Shown here: positions 48,502-60,311 of the stretch, one piece after another
Layout: each line of letters starts with the position of its first letter
Numbering within the stretch: the first letter of the stretch is position 1
Assembly (NCBI RefSeq): GCF_027925245.1
Contig: NZ_BSDP01000001.1
Coordinates: 310,001-374,000, forward strand
Direction: 5' to 3'
From: Agromyces rhizosphaerae
Lineage (GTDB): Bacteria; Actinomycetota; Actinomycetes; Actinomycetales; Microbacteriaceae
Length of the DNA stretch: 64,000 bases
The notes under the pieces: model-generated
Database searches by the model: none
What the model was told of the DNA's origin: nothing
What the model saw: the letters and a program-made list of their open reading frames with translations, nothing else
Made by a program: the position numbers and the translations under genes

Positions 48502-50021
48502 TGACGGCGGCGACCGCCGGGAACCATCGTCGCGAGCGCCGGCTGGCGCTCATCGGTGTCGCGCTGGTCGCCGCCGCATTCGTCTGCGCCTCGGCGTTCG
48601 CGGCGTTCTCGCTGCGCTGGAGCGGCACCGCCGACGCCTACGAGCATCTCGACTACACGCTCCAGGTCGCGCGGGGAGGGCTCCCCGCCCCCATCGGCCA
48701 CGTGTTCGACCCGGCCGTCTGGACGATCACCGAGTCGCGCCTCGAACTCGGACGGCAGTACGCCTCCGCGCATCCGCCGCTCTTCTACCTGCTGTCCGCC
48801 GGCCTGGTGGGCGGCCTGCTCGAGGCAGCATCCGACGACCAGATGGCGTGGATCCGCGCGGTGGCGGAGCTGCGACTGCTCAACATCGGGCTCGGGGTCG
48901 TCGCGCTCCTCGGCATGGCCTGGGGAGGCTGGACGATCGGGGGCCGGCTCCGCGCCCCCCTCGCGATCGCGATCCCCGCCGTCGGCGCGTTCACCTACGC
49001 CTACCTGCGGTTCTCGGGCGAGGTGTACGGGGACATGCTGCTCGTCGTCGCATCGACCTGGACCGTCGCGGTCGCCGCCGCGGTCCTGCTCCGCGGGCCG
49101 TCCGCCTGGCGCATCGTCGCGCTCTGCGGGCTCGCGATCGTGGGCGCCGGGAGCAAGGCGACCTTCGTCCTGGTGCTGGCCATCGCCTCGGCGGCGATCC
49201 TCGGGGGCGTGCTCCTCCACGGTCGTGGCGGCACCGGCCGACGCGTCCTGCTCGGCCTCGGCGCGGCCGCGCTGCCCTGGGTCGCCGCCGTCGCCGCGTT
49301 CGGCTGGTTCTACGTGCGCAACGCCCTCCTGAGCGGCTCCTGGTACCGGTCGGTGGAGTCGGGTCCGCTGCAGGGACGGCTGCCCCGCACGCTCTGGGAC
49401 AACCTCGCCGACTGGAACTTCTACGGGATCTACCCCGGGGGGCTGTTCGGGAAGTGGGCGGTGACGGTCTTCGAGTGGGCGCCCGCCGCGTCCGCGATCG
49501 TCTTCTGGGCCGCGTCGCTCGCGACCCTGCTCGCCTGGGGCCTCCGCATCGCCCGGGGCCGCACGCGCCCCTCCGTGGCGCAGTGGGGGGTCGTCGCCAT
49601 GCTCGTCGCCCTCATGGCGGGCGCCTACCTGATGCAGCTGAGCCACGCGATCGGCTACGGCACGTACAACACGCGCTACTTCCTCCCGGCGACGTTCGCC
49701 TTCGCCGCGCTGATGGTCGGAGGCATCGTGCTCGCACCGCGACTGCGCGCGTTCCTGCTGCCGTCGCTCCAGGTCGTGCTCATCGTCGGGTCGGCCGTCT
49801 CGCTCACGGCCTACGCGGCCGGGGCGGAACGGCTCCTGTCTGACCCCGTGGGGGCGATGCGCGACCTGGGGCCGATCTTCGTGCCGTCGACGGCGCTGGT
49901 CGTGCTGCTGGTGGCGGCGGTCGCCTTCGCAGCATCCACCGCGATACCGCTCTGGATGCTCCGAGACCGGGTGCTCGCGCCGGATGCCGCCGAGCCCTCG
50001 GACGCGGTCAGCGCCCGATAG
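48501..50021 (+). CDS. GT-C type polytopic glycosyltransferase-like protein
   Basis: A 506-residue membrane protein with about 11 helices. The first extracytoplasmic loop has TADAYEHLDYTLQVARGG and SAHPPLFYLLSAG, resembling the acidic DE/DD loop used by GT-C enzymes to bind polyprenyl-phosphate sugars. It has no cytoplasmic nucleotide domain, as expected of that class. The ATG overlaps the GT2 stop by 1 nt. It probably uses the lipid-sugar made by that GT2. The next gene is convergent across a 51-nt gap with no clear terminator. Confidence 0.75.
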   Translation: MTAATAGNHRRERRLALIGVALVAAAFVCASAFAAFSLRWSGTADAYEHLDYTLQVARGGLPAPIGHVFDPAVWTITESRLELGRQYASAHPPLFYLLSAGLVGGLLEAASDDQMAWIRAVAELRLLNIGLGVVALLGMAWGGWTIGGRLRAPLAIAIPAVGAFTYAYLRFSGEVYGDMLLVVASTWTVAVAAAVLLRGPSAWRIVALCGLAIVGAGSKATFVLVLAIASAAILGGVLLHGRGGTGRRVLLGLGAAALPWVAAVAAFGWFYVRNALLSGSWYRSVESGPLQGRLPRTLWDNLADWNFYGIYPGGLFGKWAVTVFEWAPAASAIVFWAASLATLLAWGLRIARGRTRPSVAQWGVVAMLVALMAGAYLMQLSHAIGYGTYNTRYFLPATFAFAALMVGGIVLAPRLRAFLLPSLQVVLIVGSAVSLTAYAAGAERLLSDPVGAMRDLGPIFVPSTALVVLLVAAVAFAASTAIPLWMLRDRVLAPDAAEPSDAVSAR

Positions 50022-50072
50022 GCCGGTGCCCGCAGGGCGCGTCGCCCCGCCCGCGATCGGTCGGGACGTGCG

Positions 50073-51581
50073 TCAGACGCCGATCACGTCGAGCGCCGCG
50101 ATGCGACGCAGGAACGGCACGAGGTCGACGATCGGGCTCTCCGGGGCGATCCACGACGCATCCGACCCGACCAGGTACGTGATCGGGCCTGCGCCCTGCA
50201 GCGCCAGGAAGAGCACGAACGCGACGGCCGCGAGCTTCCAGGCGATCGGCGAGCGCTGCGTCCGGTCGACGATCCGGCCGAACATGGCGAGCGCGGCGCC
50301 GACGAGCAGCGGCAGGAACATGAGCTGGTAGCGGGCCTGGATCGCCAGCGGCACGTCGAACCGCACGAAGTGGCCGAGGTTCGTCCAGAACAGCGCCGCC
50401 GAGTAGGTCGCGAACGCGACCGCGAGCACGCGCGCGGTGCGGCTGCGGAAGGCACGCGTGGAGGCGAGCACGACGAGGAACGCGCCGATGATCGCGACCC
50501 AGCCGATCGTCGCCTGCATGATCGGCGACCCGGACGACGTCTGGATGCCGCGGGCGGTCTCGCCGCCCACGACGAGCGCCGTGCGCACCGACTCGGGCAG
50601 CCAGCTCGTGATGAGGTAGCTGAGGCTGTTGCCGAGACGCACCGAGTTCCCGGCGGCGGCCTCCTCGAGGGCCTCGTTGCGCCTCCAGACGCCGAAGGTC
50701 CGACAGAGCTCCTCGGTCTGCACGCGCGCGCAGTCCGGGTCGGGCGTGCCGTACGCGAGGACGTTGCCGACGACGCGCTCGAAGAAGAGCACCAGCGCGA
50801 CGACCGTGCCGGCGAGGATCGCCCAGGTCGCCGGGCGGCGCAGCCACGGCCGCTGATCGGCGCTCCAGCGGGCGCCGAAGCCCTCCGCCCGGCCGCGCAC
50901 GATCTCGTTGATGACGAGCATGACCCCGATGGCGGCGAAGGCCGGCAGGAACGCGGTCTTCGTGAGCGTGGCCACGCAGCCCAGGGCCACGACGCCGACC
51001 AGGGCGGGGATGTCGGCGCGCTCCGAGGTGTACGCGCGCACCGCGAGCGCGAAGCATCCCGCCGCCAGCAGCAGGAGCAGGTTGTCGTAGTTCACCGTGG
51101 CGCCGACGAACATCACCACGGGCGGGAGGATGAACACCGCCATCGCGGCGTTGGAGAGCGCCGCGGAGAGGCCGACGCGACGCAGGATCGACCGGTAGAT
51201 CGGCAGCGCGGCCGCGGAGAGCGCGACGCAGATGAGGCGCAGCACGACGACCTGGCCGAACTCGCCGAGTCCCGCCGCCTGGGCCACGCGCAGCGGGAAG
51301 CTCATCAGCCAGTGGAAGAGATACGACGAGAGCCGCTCGACGTCGCCCAGGTGCGTGACGTCGCTCCCGTCGGCGATCCAGGGCGACCACTGGCCCGTGT
51401 ACAGCTCCGCGACCCGGAAGTGGTAGAACTCGTCGTACAGCAGGAACGGCCGGGCCGCGAGGGCGATGAGCGCCGCACCCGCGACGTACGCGGCGACGAC
51501 GGCGACGAAGAACCAGCGGGAGGCGATGACGCGCGGGGTCCATACGGCGACCGCGGTCGTCGCGCGGCGGATCACGCTCAT
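50073..51581 (-). CDS. GT39-like/GT-C polytopic membrane glycosyltransferase
   Basis: A 502-residue membrane protein with about 11-12 helices. The first loop begins [20 protein letters not shown], where the Asp-Glu pair matches the catalytic DE of GT-C/protein-mannosyltransferase-like enzymes. Two conserved-looking cysteines occur in a central loop ([15 protein letters not shown]). Start ATG 51581 overlaps the rmlA stop by 4 nt (ATGA), so it is coupled to dTDP-rhamnose synthesis. It may add sugar units from a lipid donor to the wall polymer outside. It is not recent kin of the 48501 gene by visible motifs. Confidence 0.78.
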   Translation of the reverse strand: MSVIRRATTAVAVWTPRVIASRWFFVAVVAAYVAGAALIALAARPFLLYDEFYHFRVAELYTGQWSPWIADGSDVTHLGDVERLSSYLFHWLMSFPLRVAQAAGLGEFGQVVVLRLICVALSAAALPIYRSILRRVGLSAALSNAAMAVFILPPVVMFVGATVNYDNLLLLLAAGCFALAVRAYTSERADIPALVGVVALGCVATLTKTAFLPAFAAIGVMLVINEIVRGRAEGFGARWSADQRPWLRRPATWAILAGTVVALVLFFERVVGNVLAYGTPDPDCARVQTEELCRTFGVWRRNEALEEAAAGNSVRLGNSLSYLITSWLPESVRTALVVGGETARGIQTSSGSPIMQATIGWVAIIGAFLVVLASTRAFRSRTARVLAVAFATYSAALFWTNLGHFVRFDVPLAIQARYQLMFLPLLVGAALAMFGRIVDRTQRSPIAWKLAAVAFVLFLALQGAGPITYLVGSDASWIAPESPIVDLVPFLRRIAALDVIGV

Positions 51582-52444
51582 GCGTCGTGGAGCAGCCGCT
51601 CGAGGAACGCGCCGTAGCCGCTCTTCACGAGCGGTGCGGCGAGCGCCGCGAGCTGCGCGTCGTCGATCCAGCCGGCGCGCCAGGCGATCTCCTCGATGCA
51701 TCCGATCTTGAAGCCCTGGCGGTCCTCGATCACGCGGACGTACTCGGACGCCTGCATCATCGACTCGAACGTGCCGGTGTCGAGCCACGCGGTGCCCCGG
51801 TCGAGCACCTGCACCTTGAGGCTGCCCGCCTCGAGGTAGCGCTCGTTCACGGTCGAGATCTCGAGCTCGCCCCGGGCGCTCGGCTCGATCGTCTTCGCGA
51901 TCTCCACGACGTCGTTGTCGTAGAAGTAGAGCCCGGGCACCGCGTAGCTGCTCTTCGGCTGCGCGGGCTTCTCCTCGATCGAGACGGCGCGGAACTCGTC
52001 GTCGAACTCGACCACGCCGTACGCCGTCGGGTCGCTCACCTGGTAGGCGAAGATGACCGCGCCGTCGACCTCGGTGTGCGCCTGCAGCGCGGTGCCGAGG
52101 CCCGAGCCGTGGAAGATGTTGTCGCCGAGCACCAGCGCGACGCTGTCGTCGCCGATGAACTCCTCGCCGATGATGAACGCCTGCGCGAGGCCGTCGGGCG
52201 AGGGCTGCACGGCGTACTCGAGGGTGATGCCGAGGTCGCTGCCGTCGCCCAGCAGCGCGCGGAACTGGTCGTTGTACTCGGGCGTAGTGATGATCAGGAT
52301 CTCCCGGATGCCCGCCATCATCAGCGTCGACAGGGGGTAGTAGATCATCGGCTTGTCGTAGATCGGCATCAGCTGCTTGGAGATGCCCTTGGTGATCGGC
52401 CAGAGTCGGGTGCCCGAACCTCCGGCCAGGATGATGCCGCGCAT
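51578..52444 (-). CDS. rmlA: Glucose-1-phosphate thymidylyltransferase
   Basis: First enzyme of dTDP-L-rhamnose synthesis: dTTP plus glucose 1-phosphate gives dTDP-glucose. The 288-residue protein carries the nucleotide loop [20 protein letters not shown], the [11 protein letters not shown] segment and [14 protein letters not shown] with the metal-binding Asp. The ATG at 52444 follows the rmlC stop by 4 nt, so rmlC-rmlA-GT39-like gene form a coupled set. All family motifs are intact and length is standard. Confidence 0.97.
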   Translation of the reverse strand: MRGIILAGGSGTRLWPITKGISKQLMPIYDKPMIYYPLSTLMMAGIREILIITTPEYNDQFRALLGDGSDLGITLEYAVQPSPDGLAQAFIIGEEFIGDDSVALVLGDNIFHGSGLGTALQAHTEVDGAVIFAYQVSDPTAYGVVEFDDEFRAVSIEEKPAQPKSSYAVPGLYFYDNDVVEIAKTIEPSARGELEISTVNERYLEAGSLKVQVLDRGTAWLDTGTFESMMQASEYVRVIEDRQGFKIGCIEEIAWRAGWIDDAQLAALAAPLVKSGYGAFLERLLHDA

Positions 52445-52448
52445 GTGC

Positions 52449-53057
52449 TCAGGCTCCCTTGTTGAGTGCGTCGTAATAGGCCCGTGCAGCCTCCCAGGTC
52501 GGCAGGAGGCCCGATGCGGCGGCCTCGGCGAGGCTCGGCGCGGCCGTGTCCTTGGGCGACAGGAGCGGCTCCCCCGCGGCATCCGGGAACACCAGGCCGA
52601 CATCGGGGTCGAGCGGGTCGATGCCGTGCTCGCGCTCGGCGTTGAACGTCGAGGTGACCAGGTAGCTCACGGTCGCGTCGTCGGTCAGCGCCACGAAGCA
52701 GTGGCCCAGCCCCTCGGCGATGTAGATGGCGCGCCGGTCGACGTCGTCGAGTAGCACCGAGTCCCACTTGCCGAAGGTCGGCGAGCCGACCCGGATGTCG
52801 ATCACGAAGTCGAGCACCGCGCCGTGCGTGGCCGTGACGTACTTGGCCTGGCTCGGCGGCACGTCGGCGAAGTGGATGCCGCGGACCACGCCGCGCTTCG
52901 AGACCGATGTGTTGCCCTGGGCGAGGGAGAGCGGATGCCCCACCGCCTCCGCGAGCCGGTCGAACCGGTACCACTCGAGGAACACCCCCCGGTCGTCGCC
53001 GAACTGCTTCGGGGTGATCTCGTAGCTGTCGGGGATCTCGAGTTCGCGGATCTGCAC
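52449..53057 (-). CDS. rmlC: dTDP-4-dehydrorhamnose 3,5-epimerase
   Basis: Cupin enzyme of rhamnose synthesis that epimerises carbons 3 and 5 of the dTDP-4-keto sugar. The 202-residue product has [25 protein letters not shown] (catalytic His in RGIHF, in place of the more usual RGLHY) and [20 protein letters not shown]. The C-terminal 40 residues extend the standard fold with [12 protein letters not shown] and a helical tail. It precedes rmlA by 4 nt and follows the GT-B gene by 33 nt. Activity is very likely. Confidence 0.94.
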   Translation of the reverse strand: MQIRELEIPDSYEITPKQFGDDRGVFLEWYRFDRLAEAVGHPLSLAQGNTSVSKRGVVRGIHFADVPPSQAKYVTATHGAVLDFVIDIRVGSPTFGKWDSVLLDDVDRRAIYIAEGLGHCFVALTDDATVSYLVTSTFNAEREHGIDPLDPDVGLVFPDAAGEPLLSPKDTAAPSLAEAAASGLLPTWEAARAYYDALNKGA

Positions 53058-53090
53058 CGATGCATCCTACCAACGCGCGCGGAGCACCCC

Positions 53091-55531
<2,441 letters not shown>

Positions 55532-55532
55532 C

Positions 55533-56384
55533 GTGAGCCGCTACCTCGTCACCGGTGCGACCGGGATGCTGGGGACCGACCTGCAGGCCGCGCTCGAGGG
55601 GCGCGAGGTGACCGCACTCGGGCGCGGGGACCTCGACATCACCGATGCGGATGCCGTGGCCGACGCCGTCGCCGGGCACGACGTGGTCGTCAACGCCGCC
55701 GCCTACACGAAGGTCGACGACGCGGAGTCCCACGAGGACGCCGCATACGCGGTGAACGCCACCGGGGCCGGGAACCTCGCCGCCGCCGCCGCGCTGCACG
55801 GCGCCCGGATCGTGCAGTACTCGACCGACTACGTCTTCGACGGCGCCGCGACGGTGCCCTACGCCGAGGACACCCCGCACGCCCCGATCTCCGCCTACGG
55901 GCGCACCAAGGCGGCCGGCGAGCGACTCGTGCTCGAGCGCGCCGGCGACGCGGCGTTCGTCATCCGCACGGCCTGGCTCTACGGCGCGCACGGCCCGAAC
56001 TTCGCCAGGACCATGCTGAGGCTCGCGGAGTCCAAGGACACCTGGAGCGTCGTCGACGACCAGGTGGGCCAGCCGACCTGGACCGCGGACCTCGCGGCGA
56101 AGACGGTCGAGCTGCTCGACTCGGATGCACCGGGCGGCGTCTACCACGGCACCAACGGCGGCCGCACCTCGTGGTTCGGCTTCGCCCGTGCGGTGCTCGA
56201 GGAGTCGGGGCTCGACCCCGACCGGATCACCCCCACGGACAGCTCCGCGTTCGTGCGCCCGGCGCCGCGGCCCGCGTTCTCCGTGCTCGGCCACGACGGG
56301 TGGGCGCGGGCGGGGCTCGCACCCATGCGCCCGTGGCGGGACGCCCTCGCGGCGGCCGTGCGGTCGGGCGTCCTCTCCGACTGA
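55533..56384 (+). CDS. rmlD: dTDP-4-dehydrorhamnose reductase
   Basis: Final enzyme of dTDP-L-rhamnose synthesis, using NAD(P)H to reduce the 4-keto group. The 283-residue protein has TGATGMLGTDLQAAL, the YSTDYVFDG motif and YGRTKAAGE. The GTG at 55533 follows rmlB by 1 nt and has AGGGG upstream. With rmlA, rmlC and rmlB this completes the pathway inside the window. The next gene is convergent 10 nt downstream. Confidence 0.94.
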   Translation: MSRYLVTGATGMLGTDLQAALEGREVTALGRGDLDITDADAVADAVAGHDVVVNAAAYTKVDDAESHEDAAYAVNATGAGNLAAAAALHGARIVQYSTDYVFDGAATVPYAEDTPHAPISAYGRTKAAGERLVLERAGDAAFVIRTAWLYGAHGPNFARTMLRLAESKDTWSVVDDQVGQPTWTADLAAKTVELLDSDAPGGVYHGTNGGRTSWFGFARAVLEESGLDPDRITPTDSSAFVRPAPRPAFSVLGHDGWARAGLAPMRPWRDALAAAVRSGVLSD

Positions 56385-56394
56385 GCCCGGCGCC

Positions 56395-57879
56395 TCAGAG
56401 CATTCGCGAGTACATCTCGACCTGCATCCGCCGCAGCCATCGCGACTGCAGCGTCTCGATGTCCGACGGCAGGATGCGCGGGTCGCGCGACTTGGACTCG
56501 AAGTGGTACAGCCGCGCCCACGGCGTGAACACCACCGACCGACCGGTCCCCCGGACCTTCATGTTCAGGTCGACGTCGTTGTAGTTGCCCGGCAGGGAGA
56601 GCGTGAACCCCCCGACCTCGGCGTAGACGTCGCTCGCGATCAGCGCGCAGGCGGCAGTGACGCCGGACACCTCGTGGTCGGTCGCGAGCGTGCCGAGCAG
56701 GTCGTCGCGCCCACCGGTCCAGCCGAACGCGGCGTGACCCGCGACGCCGCCGGTGTAGATCTGGCCGGCGTGCTGGATGGTGGAGTCCTCGAAGTAGAGC
56801 ATCGCGCCGACCATGCCCACGCCGCGCTGCCGGGCGAGCCCGAGCATCGACTCGATCCAGTCGTCGGTCACCACCTCGACGTCGTCGTTCAGCAGGAGCA
56901 GGTACTCGCCGCTCGCCGCGGCGGCGCCCCGGTTCATCTTCGCGCTGAAGTTGAACGGCGCGTCCCAGAGCACGATGCGCAGGCGGTCCCCGCAGAGCTC
57001 GCGCAGCTCGGCGACGACGTCGTCGGGGGTCTCGCGATCGCAGACGACCACGAACTCCAGGTTGCGATAGGTCGAGCGGTCCACGATCCCGCGGATCGCC
57101 TCGACCACGAGCACGCGCTCCGCACCCGCCACGTGCGCCGACCCGCCACGGGTCGGGATGACGATGGAGACCAGCGGGTCGCCCTCGATGCGGTAGCGCA
57201 GCCGCCGCGTGAACGGGCGCACATGCTCCATCTCGGCGACGACACCGCAGCGGTCGAGGTGGTCCCGCACGACGCGGTCCTGCGCCTCGGCGCTCGAGGC
57301 GAAGTCGACGTCGGCAAGGTCCTCGCGCGCGAGCACCGCGGGGACGAGCGCGATGTCGAGCCCGGCCTCATCGGCCCGGAGCACCAGGTCGAGCACCTGT
57401 GCCCGGCGCGCCTCGGGACGGAACCCGCCGAGCCGCTCGAGCACGGACCTGCGGACCACCACGATCGGGCCGAGGTAGTCGTTGCTGCGCAGCCGGATCG
57501 GCGAGAAGCGCGGGCGCGTCAGCGGGCTCGAGTCCTTCGCGGCGACCGAGTCGCCGTACGCGACCTCGACCTCCGGGAAGCGGTCGAGGAAGCCCGTCAC
57601 GCGATCGACCGTCTCCGGTTCCGCCCGGCCGCGTCGCACGAGCATGAGGAACTCGGCGCCGGACGCACGCCACTCTCGGTTCAGCACCTCGACGTCCGCC
57701 GGGATCACGCGCACCCCGTCCGCGCGGACGGGCGGGTCGTCCTCGGTGGACACCACGCGCACCGCGTGCGACGGGATGCCGGCCGCGATCACCGAGGCGA
57801 CCATCTCGTCGACGTCCCCGTCGGCGTGTCCGGCCGCGTCGATCCACGCCTCGGTACGAGCAGCGGACGCGTCGCTCAA
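56395..57879 (-). CDS. Two-part GT2 glycosyltransferase
   Basis: A 494-residue glycosyltransferase. The C-terminal half (about 240-494) is a GT-A family 2 domain: PLVSIVIPTRGGSAHVAG, VVVCDRETPDD, YLLLLNDDVEVVTDDWIES (DDV) and SLPGNYNDVDLNMKVRGTGR, the NDVDL motif being the WbbL-like acceptor site. The N-terminal half (1-230) also looks like a degenerate GT2 fold. The start is an uncommon TTG at 57879 that overlaps the stop of the upstream coiled-coil gene by 4 nt (TTGA). It is convergent with rmlD. Likely acts on the rhamnose-containing polymer. Confidence 0.8.
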   Translation of the reverse strand: MSDASAARTEAWIDAAGHADGDVDEMVASVIAAGIPSHAVRVVSTEDDPPVRADGVRVIPADVEVLNREWRASGAEFLMLVRRGRAEPETVDRVTGFLDRFPEVEVAYGDSVAAKDSSPLTRPRFSPIRLRSNDYLGPIVVVRRSVLERLGGFRPEARRAQVLDLVLRADEAGLDIALVPAVLAREDLADVDFASSAEAQDRVVRDHLDRCGVVAEMEHVRPFTRRLRYRIEGDPLVSIVIPTRGGSAHVAGAERVLVVEAIRGIVDRSTYRNLEFVVVCDRETPDDVVAELRELCGDRLRIVLWDAPFNFSAKMNRGAAAASGEYLLLLNDDVEVVTDDWIESMLGLARQRGVGMVGAMLYFEDSTIQHAGQIYTGGVAGHAAFGWTGGRDDLLGTLATDHEVSGVTAACALIASDVYAEVGGFTLSLPGNYNDVDLNMKVRGTGRSVVFTPWARLYHFESKSRDPRILPSDIETLQSRWLRRMQVEMYSRML

Positions 57880-58160
57880 CTCAGGAACCGCCGCTTCGCG
57901 TAGCGCAGCGCGCGCACCGGGAACATCACGGCCCTCCCGACCCGCCAGGTGGTCGACTCCTGCATGGCTGCGACGTTGCGCTCCAGCGCCATGGTCTCGG
58001 TCGGCGAGAGCAGCGGGGTGCGCTGCAGCTCGGCGACCTGGGCCTCCAGCCCGGCGATCCGGTCCACGAGCTCGAGACGCTCCTCGGCGGCCCGCTCGTC
58101 GGGACTCAACTCGACGCCGGCGGCGTCATCCGCCCAGCTCGGGCCAGCGGTTTCGTTCAC
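57876..58160 (-). CDS. Small coiled-coil protein with basic tail, 94 residues
   Basis: GTG start at 58160 (MNETAGPSWADD). It has an acidic N-terminus, a heptad coiled coil (LVDRIAGLEAQVAELQRT), and an aromatic and basic C-terminal helix (VMFPVRALRYAKRRFLS) that could lie on the membrane. The TTG of the GT2 gene overlaps its stop, so the two are made together. It shares design, not obvious sequence, with the protein at 54175 and the tail of the 37481 glycosyltransferase. A tether or chain-length ruler is possible (inference). Confidence 0.6.
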   Translation of the reverse strand: MNETAGPSWADDAAGVELSPDERAAEERLELVDRIAGLEAQVAELQRTPLLSPTETMALERNVAAMQESTTWRVGRAVMFPVRALRYAKRRFLS

Positions 58161-58192
58161 GTGGTTCGCACCGATCCTCTCGACGACCGACC

Positions 58193-58199
58193 TAAACTA
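58193..58199. promoter_or_regulatory. Bidirectional -10 boxes for two divergent genes
   Basis: Plus strand: TAAACT (58193-58198) is 6 nt before the GTG at 58205, a leaderless layout. Minus strand: TAGTTT (58194-58199) would serve the coiled-coil gene with a leader of about 28 nt. The two boxes overlap almost completely, so only one can be used at a time. Confidence 0.55.
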
Positions 58200-58204
58200 G
58201 CGTA

Positions 58205-59173
58205 GTGCCAGAGCCGAAGACGACCCGCGGCAGTCGGCCGACCGGGAGCCGCGCAGCGGTCGCCCCCCGCGTCGTGGCCGTCGTGCCCCTGTTCCGCCCC
58301 GACCACCGCGTCGTGGACAACATCGCCGCGCTCGCGGCGCAGGTCGACCGGGTCTACGCGGTGGACGACGGGTCGGGCCAGGCCGCGGACGCGGTCGTCG
58401 CCGAGCTCGCCGACGCCGGCATCCGCGTCGCCCGGCTCGAGCGCAACTCCGGCATCGCCGCCGCGCTCAACGCCGGGGTGCGCAGCGCGCTCGACGACGG
58501 CGCCGACTTCGTGGTGAACACCGATCAGGACACGCTCCTGCCCGACGGCTACGTCGCCGCCTGCATCGGCACGTTCGACCGCGCGAACGCGGTGACGCGG
58601 CTCGGCATCGTCTGCGCCGACGCGGTCAACGGCGCCCCGTCGATCCCGACCTGGCGCTCGCCCGAGGGGCTCGGGCTCGTGCCCGAGGCCATCCAGTCGG
58701 GGTTCGTGATCTCGCGCGAGTGCCTCGAGCGGTCGGGCCTGTTCGACGAGCGCCTCGTGATCGACTGCGTCGACACGGAGTTCTGCCTGCGGGTGCGCTC
58801 GCACGGATTCCGCATCGCGGTCGCCGACGGCACCGACATCGCGCACGAGCTCGGCGAGATGGTCCCGTACCGGCCGTTCGGCGTCAACCGCCGCAACCGC
58901 AACGGCACCTTCGAGTACCAGTACCACTCGCCGTTCCGCCAGTACTACATCACGCGGAACAACATCGACCTGATCTTCCGGTACTTCCGCTCGCACCGTC
59001 GGTGGACCCTCGCGGTCGTCAAGCGCCAGACCGGTCCCGGCATCGACGCCGTGCTGAGCGGCCCGCACCGGTTCCGGCACGCGGTCGCGATCGCGGCCGG
59101 CGGCCTGCACGGGTTCCTGCGCGTGCGCGGCCCGGTCCCCGCCCGCCTCGGCCGCTTCCTCCGGCGCGCATGA
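58205..59173 (+). CDS. GT2 glycosyltransferase (rhamnosyltransferase-like)
   Basis: A 322-residue GT2 enzyme. VVAVVPLFRPDHRVVDNIAA, the RNSGIAAALNAGV loop and VVNTDQDTLLPDGYVAACI (DQD site) are the RfbF-like features that characterise rhamnosyltransferases, and SGLFDERLVIDCVDTEFCLR is the acceptor-site motif. The GTG is leaderless-spaced from TAAACT. It overlaps the next gene by 4 nt (ATGA), so both are one operon. Transfer of rhamnose from dTDP-rhamnose made by the adjacent rml genes is plausible. Confidence 0.88.
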   Translation: MPEPKTTRGSRPTGSRAAVAPRVVAVVPLFRPDHRVVDNIAALAAQVDRVYAVDDGSGQAADAVVAELADAGIRVARLERNSGIAAALNAGVRSALDDGADFVVNTDQDTLLPDGYVAACIGTFDRANAVTRLGIVCADAVNGAPSIPTWRSPEGLGLVPEAIQSGFVISRECLERSGLFDERLVIDCVDTEFCLRVRSHGFRIAVADGTDIAHELGEMVPYRPFGVNRRNRNGTFEYQYHSPFRQYYITRNNIDLIFRYFRSHRRWTLAVVKRQTGPGIDAVLSGPHRFRHAVAIAAGGLHGFLRVRGPVPARLGRFLRRA

Positions 59174-60288
59174 GCACGAGGCTGCAGCTCGTCGTCGATC
59201 CCATCGCGGCGGCGACGACCGGACCGCTGGTCCGCTACACGACCGACCTCGCGCGCGCCCTGGTCGCCACCGCTCCGCCGCGGTGCAGCGTGGAGGGCAT
59301 CGTCTCCGCGGTGTCCGGTCGCGACCTCCGGCACGTGCGGACCACCGTTCCCGGACTGGACGAGCTCACGTCGACCACGCTGCAGCGGCGCGAGCTGGCG
59401 GCGGCGTGGCAGCTCGGCATCGGCGGCCCCGGCGGCATGCTGCACTCGCCGAACCTGCTCGCCCCGCTGAAGCGGCACGACCGCACGCTCGACGGCACCC
59501 AGGTCGTCGTGACGGTGCACGACGTGTTCGCCTGGACCGACCCCCAGCGCCTCGGCTCGGTGCAGGTGGCCTGGCAGCGGGCCGCGCTGCGACGCGCGAG
59601 CAAGCACGCGGATGCCGTCGTGGTGCCCTCGCACGCGCTCGCGGAGCGCCTCGCCGAGTTCGCCGACTTCGGCGACCGGGTGCGCGTGATCGGCGACGCG
59701 CCGAGGAGCGGCCTCGCCGTGCCGCCGGATCCCGCCCGGGTCCGCGCCGCGCACGGCCTGCACGAGGGCGCGTACGTCGTCGCGGCCGTCCCGCCCGGCG
59801 ACGAGTCGGTCGCGCTCCTGCAGGCCGCGCTCGACCTCCCGGAGGCCCGCGGGATCGACCTCGTGGTCGTGGCCCCGGCGACCCCCGCCGCCGACGGCGA
59901 GGACGACGCCGCGGCCCCGGCCGCGGTGCGCACGCGGATCGTGGCCGAGCCCGGCCCGGCGGACCTGGCGGCGCTCCTCGCCGGCGCGATCGCGTTCGTC
60001 GACCTGCGCGCCGACGCGCAGGACGCGACCGCGGCCATCGAGGCGCTGAGCCTCGGCGTGCCCGTCGTCCACGCGGGCGCCCCGGTGCACCACGAGGCGA
60101 CCGCCGACGCGAGCGTGCCGGTCGACGTCTCGACCCGGTCCGTCGCCGCGGCCGCCGACGCGATCGCCCGCTTGGGGTCGGATCCGGCCCTCCGCCAGTC
60201 GCTCGCCATCGCCGGCACCGATCGGGCCCGCATGTTCACCTGGCAGGACGTCGGCGAGCGCGTCTGGCAGCTGCACGCCGACCTCTAG
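59170..60288 (+). CDS. GT4-like glycosyltransferase
   Basis: A 372-residue GT-B-type protein. The N-domain includes GGMLHSPNLLAPLKRHDRTL and VVVTVHDVFAWTDPQRLG; a helix with RRASKHADAVVVPSHALAER matches the central GT4 segment, and the C-domain has AAIEALSLGVPVVHAGAPVH, the donor-binding loop (E replaced in context by AAIEALSLG). The acidic EX7E pair is not fully clear. Its ATG lies within the end of the previous gene. It ends the cluster; the LCP gene is convergent 23 nt away. Confidence 0.8.
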   Translation: MSTRLQLVVDPIAAATTGPLVRYTTDLARALVATAPPRCSVEGIVSAVSGRDLRHVRTTVPGLDELTSTTLQRRELAAAWQLGIGGPGGMLHSPNLLAPLKRHDRTLDGTQVVVTVHDVFAWTDPQRLGSVQVAWQRAALRRASKHADAVVVPSHALAERLAEFADFGDRVRVIGDAPRSGLAVPPDPARVRAAHGLHEGAYVVAAVPPGDESVALLQAALDLPEARGIDLVVVAPATPAADGEDDAAAPAAVRTRIVAEPGPADLAALLAGAIAFVDLRADAQDATAAIEALSLGVPVVHAGAPVHHEATADASVPVDVSTRSVAAAADAIARLGSDPALRQSLAIAGTDRARMFTWQDVGERVWQLHADL

Positions 60289-60311
60289 CCGGCGCCGCGG
60301 CGCGGCATCCG

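Noticed and set aside
50022..50072. Terminator between the convergent GT-C genes
   Set aside because: Only a 5-bp stem GGGCG-CGT-CGCCC can be drawn, with no T-run.
60289..60311. GC palindrome GCGCCGCGGCGC after the last glycosyltransferase gene
   Set aside because: Palindromes of this size are expected by chance in G/C-only sequence, and it has no loop or T-run.
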